A DNA stretch of 64,000 nucleotides, taken from positions 62,001-126,000 of the forward strand of contig CAIMFH010000177.1 in NCBI GenBank assembly GCA_903840265.1, written 5' to 3'. This stretch comes from an uncultured Schlesneria sp. GTDB taxonomy: Bacteria > Planctomycetota > Planctomycetia > Planctomycetales > Planctomycetaceae. Below the pieces are notes generated by a model. The model ran no database searches. It was not told where the DNA came from and worked only from the letters and a program-made list of their open reading frames with translations. The translations under genes were made by a program, and so were the position numbers. Below are positions 28,451 to 37,412 of the stretch, in pieces (the first letter of the stretch is position 1; every line of letters begins with the position of its first letter).

Positions 28451-29170
28451 TCAACCTGGGACCAGCGAGATTATTCGCGCCGCCTGCTCTTCCGCGACTG
28501 TCAGCATTCCCGATTCCGAATCGACCGCAACTTCCCGAAGCAACGATTGTCCAAGCTGTTCTGCCAGTCCTGACAGATCGGCGGAGGGTTGCAAATCGGC
28601 AATCCCCAGCAATTCGGGCGTCACTGCTGATGCTTTCAGCAGCAACCCCCCATGTTGCAGAATTGCGCCTCGTCGCCGACGCTGGGCACTGCCGAGCACT
28701 TTATGTCCATTCAGTACCAAGTCGTGCTCATCTTCCCGAGCAAAGCACAGCACAGGCTCATTCGCGTGCTTCGTCGTCGTTCCGCGCAATGTCAGCACGA
28801 CGCCTCGTTTATGAAAAACATCGATAAATGCCTGATGGACGATGCGATACAAATCCATCGGTCGTTCGATGAGCCGCTGCGACACGGGCAACGCCAGACT
28901 GTAGGTCAGTTCGACATCGTGAACGAGCGTCCCGCCGCCGGACAACCGACGGACTTGGGGAAGCTGCGATAATCTGGCATCCCCGAGAAGGTCTTCTTTT
29001 TTCTGGAAATAACCGAGCGAGGCCGTTGGCTCACGCCAGCGATACCACCGAAGTGTGGCGACATCATGGTCAATTGCCGACTGCAGCAAGATTTCATCGA
29101 CCGCCATATTCCAAGAACCGGAATTCGCCTGCGCGTCGATTATCTGCCGCACGTAAGGCAACTGCACCAT
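28451..29170 (-). CDS. lipoate/octanoate transferase family protein (LplA/LipM type)
   Basis: 239 residues of the biotin/lipoate protein ligase fold. VRRLSGGGTLVHD is the family's RRxxGGG motif (about 75-87). PVLCFAREDEHDLVLNGHKVLGSAQ carries the conserved Lys and AQ, and ILQHGGLLL follows. It would attach octanoyl or lipoyl groups to the lysine of GcvH and other lipoyl domains. The separate C-terminal domain of E. coli LplA is missing, which favours a LipM-like octanoyltransferase. Its ATG is 5 bases after the gcvPB stop, so it is in the glycine cleavage operon, next to its likely substrate gene gcvH. Confidence 0.85.
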   Translation of the reverse strand: MVQLPYVRQIIDAQANSGSWNMAVDEILLQSAIDHDVATLRWYRWREPTASLGYFQKKEDLLGDARLSQLPQVRRLSGGGTLVHDVELTYSLALPVSQRLIERPMDLYRIVHQAFIDVFHKRGVVLTLRGTTTKHANEPVLCFAREDEHDLVLNGHKVLGSAQRRRRGAILQHGGLLLKASAVTPELLGIADLQPSADLSGLAEQLGQSLLREVAVDSESGMLTVAEEQAARIISLVPG

Positions 29171-29175
29171 GAGCC

Positions 29176-30645
<1,470 letters not shown>

Positions 30646-30710
30646 AGTCAAATCCAGAATCACAAACAAAAAACGATGAACGAGACGGATGCAAAAAGAT
30701 CGACCGGCGA

Positions 30711-32066
30711 TCAACTGAGGGCAGTGACCAGCCGATCGATTTCTGCCTTCGTTCTCGACTCGGTCACGGCCACCAACAGGCACAGGTCTCGATCGGCTTC
30801 CGAGACCCCTTCCATTGCCGGCAGTCGGCTGAGAGCGGGGCCGATGTCGATTCCGGCGGCTGCGGCCTTACGAATGGCGACGTCAGCACCCAACGCAAAC
30901 TTCAGAACAAACTCTTTGAAGAATGGCCCCGCAAACATGCGTTCGCAGCCTTCCACCTGACACAATCGATCTGCGGCATAATGCGCTTTGCGACAACTCA
31001 ATTCCGCCACTTCTTTCAGACCCAACGGGCCCAGTAGTGACAGGTACACCGTGGCACGCAGGGCCATCAGACCCTGGTTCGTGCAGATATTGCTGGTCGC
31101 TCCTTCACGGCGGATATGCTGTTCTCGTGCCTGCAGATTCAGGAAGAAGCAGCGCTTTCCCTGACGATCGACTGTTTGCCCAATCAAGCGACCTGGCATC
31201 TTCCGTACAAATTGTTGTCGGCATGTCAGAATCCCCAGGTAGGGACCGCCAAACTGCAACGGAGTTCCCAGCGACTGACCTTCGGCAACGGCAATATCAG
31301 CGCCGAGCTCGCCGGGGCGTTTCAACAAGCCGACGCTCAAGGGATCGAAGGATTGAACCAGCAAAGCACCGTGCTGATGCGCCAGCTTCCCGATCGAAGC
31401 CACGTCCTCCAGACATCCGAAGAAATTCGGGTGCTGCACCAGAATGCACGCGGTTTGATCGTTAACCACGGCTTCCAGGTCAGCCAGATTCACCGTGCCG
31501 TCGGGCGTCGGAACTACTACCAATTCGGTTGATTTATTGACCAGATACGTTTGCAGTGTGTGGACGTATTCGGGATTCGTCGAACCCACCACGACCACTC
31601 GACCCAATCGCCCCGTGCAGCGAATCGCCATCAAGACGGCTTCGGCGGCACCGCTGCCACCGTCGTACAGACTGGCGTTGGCGACATCCAGTCCGCTCAG
31701 TTCGGCAATCATCGACTGGAACTCGAAGAACGCCTGCAGCGTCCCCTGGCTCGCTTCGGCCTGATACGGTGTGTAAGCCGTATAGAACTCACCGCGCGAG
31801 GTGATTTCGTCGACGACACTTGGAATGTAATGGTCGTAGGCGCCCCCGCCCATGAAGCAAGCTCGCGACGATGCGCTGGCATTACGAGTCGATAGTTCCC
31901 TCAGATGCTGCTCCAACTCGAGTTCGGTAAGAGCTCGTGGCAAATCCAGGGGTTGCTTCAATTGCAGGTCGGCCGGAATCTGATCCAGCAATGTTTGCAC
32001 TGAATCGACGCCGATTCGCTGCAGCATCTGCTGTTGCTCGTCGGCCGTGGTGAACAAATAGGACAC
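30711..32066 (-). CDS. gcvPA: glycine dehydrogenase (decarboxylating) subunit 1
   Basis: 451 residues from a GTG at 32066, with GGAG 9 nt upstream; the product then begins VSYLFTTADEQQQML, as GcvPA proteins do. A longer frame to 32150 adds 28 unrelated residues. Motifs of the subunit include CFMGGGAYDHYIPS and FYTAYTPYQAEASQGTLQ. It partners GcvPB; it has no PLP lysine of its own, as is normal. The operon order is gcvH, gcvPA, gcvPB; gcvT is not in the window. Confidence 0.95.
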   Translation of the reverse strand: MSYLFTTADEQQQMLQRIGVDSVQTLLDQIPADLQLKQPLDLPRALTELELEQHLRELSTRNASASSRACFMGGGAYDHYIPSVVDEITSRGEFYTAYTPYQAEASQGTLQAFFEFQSMIAELSGLDVANASLYDGGSGAAEAVLMAIRCTGRLGRVVVVGSTNPEYVHTLQTYLVNKSTELVVVPTPDGTVNLADLEAVVNDQTACILVQHPNFFGCLEDVASIGKLAHQHGALLVQSFDPLSVGLLKRPGELGADIAVAEGQSLGTPLQFGGPYLGILTCRQQFVRKMPGRLIGQTVDRQGKRCFFLNLQAREQHIRREGATSNICTNQGLMALRATVYLSLLGPLGLKEVAELSCRKAHYAADRLCQVEGCERMFAGPFFKEFVLKFALGADVAIRKAAAAGIDIGPALSRLPAMEGVSEADRDLCLLVAVTESRTKAEIDRLVTALS

Positions 32067-32171
32067 GCGATCAATCTCCAAGGGATATGGCAGCGGGCCG
32101 TTGCGACAGTCCGTCACATCGCCACGGGATGATAGTGACGTACACGGCAACGACCAGTGACCAAGCGACGA

Positions 32172-32558
32172 CTAATGTTTTTCGGCGTCGCAGTGAGCTT
32201 TATAGGAAGTCTGATTCAACAAGGATGACAGTTCACCGGCATTGCTCAGCCGCACTTTGATCATCCAGCCGCTATCGAACGGGCTGCTCGTCAGCAGGTC
32301 CAAGTGATCGGGCAGCTTTTCGTTACGAGCGATGACTTCACCGCTGACAGGTGAATAGACATCGCTAACCGCTTTCACGCTTTCCACTTCACCGAACGGC
32401 TGGCCTTGAGTGACCTTTTTGCCGATGGGAGGCAGATCCGCGTAAACCAGATCGCTCAGCAGATGAACTGCAAAATCACTGATTCCGATCGTGGCAACAT
32501 CACCTTCGACAGCAGCCCATTCGTGAGTCTTGGTGTATTTCAGAGTGGTGGGGTCCAT
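32172..32558 (-). CDS. gcvH: glycine cleavage system H protein
   Basis: 128 residues, the normal length. The lipoyl attachment lysine is in GEVESVKAVSDVYSPVSGEV (about residue 64). THEWAAVEG near the start and SPFDSGWMIKV near the end are family marks. It shuttles the aminomethyl intermediate between the P, T and L proteins. AAGGA lies upstream of the ATG. The gap of 89 bases to rpiB holds only a small CTCGCGA/TCGCGAG stem, and no glycine riboswitch can be seen. Confidence 0.95.
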   Translation of the reverse strand: MDPTTLKYTKTHEWAAVEGDVATIGISDFAVHLLSDLVYADLPPIGKKVTQGQPFGEVESVKAVSDVYSPVSGEVIARNEKLPDHLDLLTSSPFDSGWMIKVRLSNAGELSSLLNQTSYKAHCDAEKH

Positions 32559-32647
32559 GCAGGCGAAGTCCTTTCGCGTGAGAGAAATTTCAAGAGTGGT
32601 TCCAATCGAAACTCGCGATCAATTCGCGAGGCTCGATCAACATATTT

Positions 32648-33112
32648 TTATGGGCATGGCGGCGAAGGTGCATCGGCCTGCTCGTATTCCGCAATCTTGG
32701 CGATACGACGAGCATGCCGTCCCCCTTCGAACGGGGTCGACAACCAGAGCTCAATCATCCGCGACGCCAAACGCTCGCCCAGCAAGTCTGCCGACAGGCA
32801 CATGACATTGGCATCGTTGTGTCGGCGGCTCATTTCGGCCGAAAGATCGTCGTGACAGAGGGCCGCGCGAACACCTTTGAACTTGTTGGCCACGATACAC
32901 ATGCCAATCCCGGACCCACAGATCAGGATCGCCCGATCAGCTTTTCCCTCCGAGACGGCCCGCGCTGCCTTGGCTCCAAAATCCGGATAGTCGCAGATCT
33001 CGGAATTTGTAGGACCCAAGTCTAGGGCTTCGTGATGCAATTCGATCACCTGGGACAGAATCCTGTCCTTGATGTTGAAGCCACGATGGTCACTGGCAAC
33101 CGCGATTTTCAT
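32648..33112 (-). CDS. rpiB: ribose-5-phosphate isomerase B
   Basis: 154 residues of the RpiB/LacAB family: it interconverts ribulose 5-phosphate and ribose 5-phosphate in the pentose phosphate pathway. MKIAVASDHRG at the N-terminus, ILICGSGIGMCIVANK (catalytic Cys before GSG) and SRRHNDANVMCLSA are the signature segments. It lies between the Sua5-like/phosphatase fusion gene and gcvH on the same strand, so it is probably in the same transcript. The C-terminus carries a short Pro/Cys extension. Confidence 0.94.
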   Translation of the reverse strand: MKIAVASDHRGFNIKDRILSQVIELHHEALDLGPTNSEICDYPDFGAKAARAVSEGKADRAILICGSGIGMCIVANKFKGVRAALCHDDLSAEMSRRHNDANVMCLSADLLGERLASRMIELWLSTPFEGGRHARRIAKIAEYEQADAPSPPCP

Positions 33113-33181
33113 GAGTCCCGTTCAATTACTTGGCGTTGGCGGTCAGTTGACCACATCTCGAGAGCGTGTCTCTGCTGGTCG

Positions 33182-34294
33182 TTAACTGGCCCCGATATCA
33201 TCCAGCAGTTTGAGGATATGTCGTTCGATTTCGGCTTTGCAACTTTCGTATTCCCGACGCGAACCGCCGTAAGGATCGCTCACATCCTGACGCTCTGCCG
33301 ACAGCATCCGCACGCGGCATGCCAACTCGGGAAACTCATTCAGGATGACCTGCTGATGCCCGCGAGTCATCGTGACCACATGGTCCGCTTGAATCAACAA
33401 ACGCTCGGTCACCGGCTGACTTTCGTGCGCCCGCAGATCGATTCCTTCGCCCTCCAAAACCGACACCGCTTCTGCAGAAGCTTGCGCACCGACACCCGCA
33501 GAAAGACCTGCTGACAACACGGCATAGCCGCGGTCCATCAGTTCGTCATCGGGGCATTTTAGTTTCTCGGCCAGACGACGACGAAATAAAGCTTCCGCCA
33601 TGGGGCTGCGGCAAGTATTTCCCGTACAGATGAAGAGATATATTTCGCTGACAAGGCGATCAATATTGCGAGCCGAAATCATCCCCTGATGCACCAGATC
33701 CCATTGTTCGCCTTGAAAACGAACTGTCGTCGTCGGCTCGCCATATCGGCAGGGCCCATCGTCAATCACCAATGCGACTTGCTCACCAAACATTTCAGCG
33801 GCATCGGTCGCATTACGGGCCAACTTCAAATTTTTCCCGCGGTCCGAGGTGACGACCAACGGAGCAGGGCTTAATTGTTGAACATGTAAGATCGCTTCGT
33901 GGGCAGGCACGCGCAAGGCCACAGCTGATCGATCACCCAATAGCAACTGACGAGTGGCCTGCGGGAGCGACTCGAACAACCCGTTAAGTGCCGAAGTCTC
34001 AAACTCGATCGTCAGCGGACCGGGCCATGCTCGACGGGCCAGTTTGTCGGCCGCAGTCGGCATGTTCGGAACATAGTCGTGGGCTTCTTGTGGCGACTTC
34101 AGCGCTAAAACAGTCTCACCCGAGGAAACGGACCGAAGTCGCTCGACCCCTTCCTCGCTGAGTGCCCCAGCAGCCGCGATATAACCTGTCTCTGTCGGAA
34201 ACGCGACCAATTGCCCCTCAGCCAACAGTTGACACGCGCGATGGATCACATCGCGCGGGTCATCAGCGCTGCGGATCTCAATTATCTGCGTCAT
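33182..34294 (-). CDS. Sua5/YrdC-like domain fused to low-molecular-weight protein phosphatase
   Basis: 370 residues from the ATG at 34294. Residues 1-210 resemble Sua5/YrdC threonylcarbamoyl-AMP synthase (LVAFPTETGY, WPGPLTIEF, VALRVPAHEAIL, LVIDDGPCRYGEPTTTVRF). However, the KxR motif after PTET is replaced by SSGETVLALKS, and the SxN motif by TSDRGKN, so this half is probably not catalytically normal. Residues about 215-370 are a complete LMW phosphatase: P-loop CTGNTCRSPMAE and the acid loop DPYGG. A Thr in the P-loop (CTGNT) matches the arginine phosphatase YwlE rather than typical tyrosine phosphatases. It heads a run with rpiB and the gcv genes. Confidence 0.85.
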   Translation of the reverse strand: MTQIIEIRSADDPRDVIHRACQLLAEGQLVAFPTETGYIAAAGALSEEGVERLRSVSSGETVLALKSPQEAHDYVPNMPTAADKLARRAWPGPLTIEFETSALNGLFESLPQATRQLLLGDRSAVALRVPAHEAILHVQQLSPAPLVVTSDRGKNLKLARNATDAAEMFGEQVALVIDDGPCRYGEPTTTVRFQGEQWDLVHQGMISARNIDRLVSEIYLFICTGNTCRSPMAEALFRRRLAEKLKCPDDELMDRGYAVLSAGLSAGVGAQASAEAVSVLEGEGIDLRAHESQPVTERLLIQADHVVTMTRGHQQVILNEFPELACRVRMLSAERQDVSDPYGGSRREYESCKAEIERHILKLLDDIGAS

Positions 34295-34715
34295 TAGGGC
34301 ATCCGAGGAAGATCGAGGTGCAACAGGACCGAGCCGACCGGCACCACCACGATTGTTCCGCCCTGCATCAACAGGCCGGAATTTGTATCCCGGAAGTGTA
34401 CCCCTGCCAGCACGGGGGTTCAAGGAGCGGCCCTCCACACTCAAACGCCAACTTATGCAGCCAACGCAAGTTACAACAACGCGGAATGGAGCCGAGGCGA
34501 CTAATTAGCCACGCGAAATTCCGTGATTGCACAGGCCGCCACAAAGCGAATCCGGGTCGTGGCACTCGATTGAAAACGGAGCGTTTTCGCCGTAGCTTCC
34601 CCGTAATATCCTTATTCCTGGTCAGAACTTCCGGTGATCTACCGCAAAACAAATCGAAGATGATCGATCGATCTGAAACTCTTGCAACTGCGCGATGCAA
34701 TCAATGGAGTGGTCG
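34295..34715. other. divergent region upstream of the MoxR/VWA cluster
   Basis: About 420 bases between the minus-strand fusion gene and the plus-strand cluster, so both promoters should be here. No gene, repeat or riboswitch could be recognised. Confidence 0.5.
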
Positions 34716-35069
34716 ATGTCCGAAATCGAGGAAGTCGTTGGGACGCTGGATCGACTGAATTCCGAACTTCAGGATCTTCTCGTCCGGGGGCTGAGGATCT
34801 GCGGTTCTGAACATCTGCGCCCTCTCCGAGGCATCCACACCGAACTCGATCGTATTGGCGCGACTCACCTGGCCGGGCGACTCACGAAACTGATCTCTGC
34901 CATCGAGTCGGATAGCCGAGAAGCGGCGGTCGATTTGCTGCGGACTCAGGCGTCGTTGCGAGTCTTCGAACGAGTCCTCACCTTGAAAGTCGCCGCGCTG
35001 AAACTCGAATCCATGATGGCCGTGATATCTCACGTTGGTGACGAACCGATTGACGAGGGTGCCGTATGA
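34716..35069 (+). CDS. uncharacterised helical protein, first gene of the MoxR/DUF5682/VWA cluster
   Basis: 117 residues from the ATG at 34716 (GGAG 8 nt upstream; the ATG at 34695 is less well placed). It is all helical in appearance: LDRLNSELQDLLVRGLRICG, then HLAGRLTKLISAIESDSREA and LRVFERVLTLKVAALKLE. By eye, its pattern of Leu and Arg aligns with the first 110 residues of the next gene's product, so the two may be paralogous helical domains. It overlaps that gene by 4 bases (ATGA). No family or enzymatic motif was recognised. Confidence 0.7.
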   Translation: MSEIEEVVGTLDRLNSELQDLLVRGLRICGSEHLRPLRGIHTELDRIGATHLAGRLTKLISAIESDSREAAVDLLRTQASLRVFERVLTLKVAALKLESMMAVISHVGDEPIDEGAV

Positions 35070-36169
35070 ATCTCGCCGCGGCCGACCGAACACTGCTAAA
35101 ACGTCAACTGACCGACCTATCGCGGGCCGTTGAAGAGATGTTGCTGACCGGACTGACCGCCGCCAGCGAATCGACGCGACAAACGCTCGATGTCACATTT
35201 CGAGAAGCCTCGCGACTGCGGCTGTTGCGGCTCGCGTCAACCTTACGCGGCGCGAACGAAGAGATTGGCCGGTACGTCACGCAGCAAAACGAGTTCTCTG
35301 CCAAGCGCTTGTCCTTCTTTTTAAACCGAGCCTGGATGCTGGGGCAGGGGTTGCTGCAGGCGATCCAGAACAATGACGAAGCGGCTCTCTCGCGACTGCT
35401 GTGGACGCAACCAACTCGTCCTGTGGAACGACTGGAAGTCGTGACGCTTGGTGTCGGAAAGAAAGTCGCCAAGGGGTCGTTCTGTGCCTTTGAGTTTCGG
35501 CTGCGGGAAATTTCTGGAGCGAATCCATCACCACTGGTCTGGTCCTGCATCTTCCCACTCAAGGCCGACAACGAAATTCCGCCAGAAGGGTTTCTGCAGT
35601 TGCCTCAAAAGCAGAAGTTTAAGACATCCCTATTTCTGGAACCGAAAGTCCTGACGATCACGAATGCGATGTTCGCAGATGACAGTCACGGCTGCGGACG
35701 AATCACGCTGACGGATACCAGCACTGTGACGGCAGGAGCAGCCTTCGCTGACTGGTCGCGATTCACCACTTGGTCGCCGGAACCACTCGTGAAACGACTG
35801 CAGTCGCATGAGCCCGGCCCGCTGGATCTGGAAATCGAGCTTCAAGATGAAGTGGTGTTAGCGGATTGGACCATCCAAGCACCGCCGGAAGGGGAGCGCG
35901 ATGGGCAGGTGATCTATCCCATCATAAGTTCTCACCTGCAATTCGACGCCGTGGCACCATCAGGCAGCGACGGCACCGCGTTGCGAAAGCAACTGGACGA
36001 TCTGGTGAAGGCGAAAACTCGTCCGCCTTTGTTTGGATTGTTGCACTTTGATCGCGCCCGATTCATCCTGCAGCCTCTGGCACTTCTGACAGAATCGGGG
36101 CCAAATCTGATTACCATGTCGTCCGAGTCAATCAACAGTAAAGCTCTGCTGAAGACGCTGAAGTTCTGA
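35066..36169 (+). CDS. uncharacterised two-domain protein of the MoxR/DUF5682/VWA cluster
   Basis: 367 residues. The N-terminal third is helical (LTDLSRAVEEMLLTGLTAAS, LRLLRLASTLRGANEEIG, FFLNRAWMLGQGLLQAI) and resembles the preceding small protein. The rest is beta-rich (PLVWSCIFPLKADNEIPPEG, LDLEIELQDEVVLADWTIQAP) and ends near PPLFGLLHFDRARFILQPLALL. There is no signal peptide, so it is cytoplasmic. It has no CxC...CxH, so it is not a SWIM zinc-finger protein, the partner I associate with similar clusters in other phyla. Translation is coupled to the upstream gene by an ATGA overlap. Confidence 0.72.
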   Translation: MNLAAADRTLLKRQLTDLSRAVEEMLLTGLTAASESTRQTLDVTFREASRLRLLRLASTLRGANEEIGRYVTQQNEFSAKRLSFFLNRAWMLGQGLLQAIQNNDEAALSRLLWTQPTRPVERLEVVTLGVGKKVAKGSFCAFEFRLREISGANPSPLVWSCIFPLKADNEIPPEGFLQLPQKQKFKTSLFLEPKVLTITNAMFADDSHGCGRITLTDTSTVTAGAAFADWSRFTTWSPEPLVKRLQSHEPGPLDLEIELQDEVVLADWTIQAPPEGERDGQVIYPIISSHLQFDAVAPSGSDGTALRKQLDDLVKAKTRPPLFGLLHFDRARFILQPLALLTESGPNLITMSSESINSKALLKTLKF

Positions 36170-36205
36170 CGTTCAACGTGAGTCTCCCATCGCAGAAAGC
36201 AGCCC

Positions 36206-37378
36206 ATGCCGAAGAAAGCCACCAAGGAAGAAGTTGCCGAACCGGTCGCATCGGTTGCTCTTTCGGATCAGTTGCGAGCTCCTGCAGAAATACGATACGC
36301 CGACCAGCTGGAAGCCTTGCGCCAGAACGATCAGGACGCCAAGCCCCGAGCCTGGCGACTGTCGCCGCGATCGGTACTGGCCTACATCGTCGGCGGCAGC
36401 ACTCTGAAGGCTGAGATCAACGGCAAGAAAGTCGATGTTCCGATCACTCGCAAATTCTTCGGTGAAGATGGCATCGTCGAGCGATCGATCGTCACTCTCG
36501 CCTCCGAACGCGCCCTCTTGCTGATTGGTGAACCGGGGACGGGCAAGAGTTGGCTGTCCGAACATCTGGCCGCCGCCATCAGTGGCACATCCACCTTGAC
36601 GATTCAAGGAACGGCCGGGACGACCGAAGAGCAGATCAAGTATTCCTGGAACATCGCTCGGATTATCGCAGAAGGGCCCAAGCCCGAAAATATGATTCCT
36701 TCACCCACGATGATCGCCATGCGAAGTGGGTCTCTGTTGCGATTTGAAGAAATCACCCGTTGCGTCCCTGATGTGCAGGATTCATTGGTGTCGATCCTGT
36801 CCGACAAGGCGATCGCCATTCCTGAACTGCCCGACGCGAATATGCTGTGGGCAAAGCCGGGTTTCAACGTCATCGCCACCGCCAACTCGCGCGATCAAGG
36901 CGTCAACGAACTGTCGGCAGCCCTGAAACGACGCTTCAACTACATCTATATTCCTGTCATCGCCGATCAGAAGACGGAAGTGGAAATTGTCCGGCAACGG
37001 TCGGCGGAATTAATTGCGCAATACCAGCTTCCCGTGAAGATCAATCCCCCCATCCTACAGATGCTGGCGACGGTATTTCGCGAGATTCGCCAAGGCAAGA
37101 CCGGCGACGGCGTCAGCATCAAGCAGCCAAGTACGACACTCTCCACGGCCGAAGCCATTGGGGTCGCACTGGATTCCGCACTGCATGCGAAGTTCTTCGG
37201 CAGCGGAGCAGTCACTCCCAGCGATGTCGCTCGCAATCTGATCGGCTCGATTGTTAAAGAGGACCAGGCGGATCTTGCTGTTCTGAAGGAATACAACACG
37301 CTTGTCGCCCGTAAGCGAGGAACATCGGACCCCAGTTGGAAAGAGTTCCACGACACGCTGGCCGGGCAATTGGGATAG
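36206..37378 (+). CDS. MoxR-family AAA+ ATPase
   Basis: 390 residues. Walker A is GEPGTGKS (108-115). A Walker B-like strand, LLRFEEITR, lies at about 177-185. Sensor 1 is in NVIATANSRDQG (221-232), and an arginine finger may be in LKRRFNY (240-246). The motif order and the helical C-terminus fit MoxR/RavA-type AAA+ chaperones, which act with a VWA protein on target complexes; a VWA gene is two genes downstream. The first 60 residues are an extension without a recognisable domain. Confidence 0.9.
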   Translation: MPKKATKEEVAEPVASVALSDQLRAPAEIRYADQLEALRQNDQDAKPRAWRLSPRSVLAYIVGGSTLKAEINGKKVDVPITRKFFGEDGIVERSIVTLASERALLLIGEPGTGKSWLSEHLAAAISGTSTLTIQGTAGTTEEQIKYSWNIARIIAEGPKPENMIPSPTMIAMRSGSLLRFEEITRCVPDVQDSLVSILSDKAIAIPELPDANMLWAKPGFNVIATANSRDQGVNELSAALKRRFNYIYIPVIADQKTEVEIVRQRSAELIAQYQLPVKINPPILQMLATVFREIRQGKTGDGVSIKQPSTTLSTAEAIGVALDSALHAKFFGSGAVTPSDVARNLIGSIVKEDQADLAVLKEYNTLVARKRGTSDPSWKEFHDTLAGQLG

Positions 37379-37412
37379 CACATAACTCAATACTGATTTG
37401 CAAACGACGGAA

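Noticed and set aside
32559-32647. Glycine riboswitch before gcvH
   Set aside because: Only 89 bases separate gcvH from rpiB, too few for the usual aptamer, and the only structure is a 7-bp stem.
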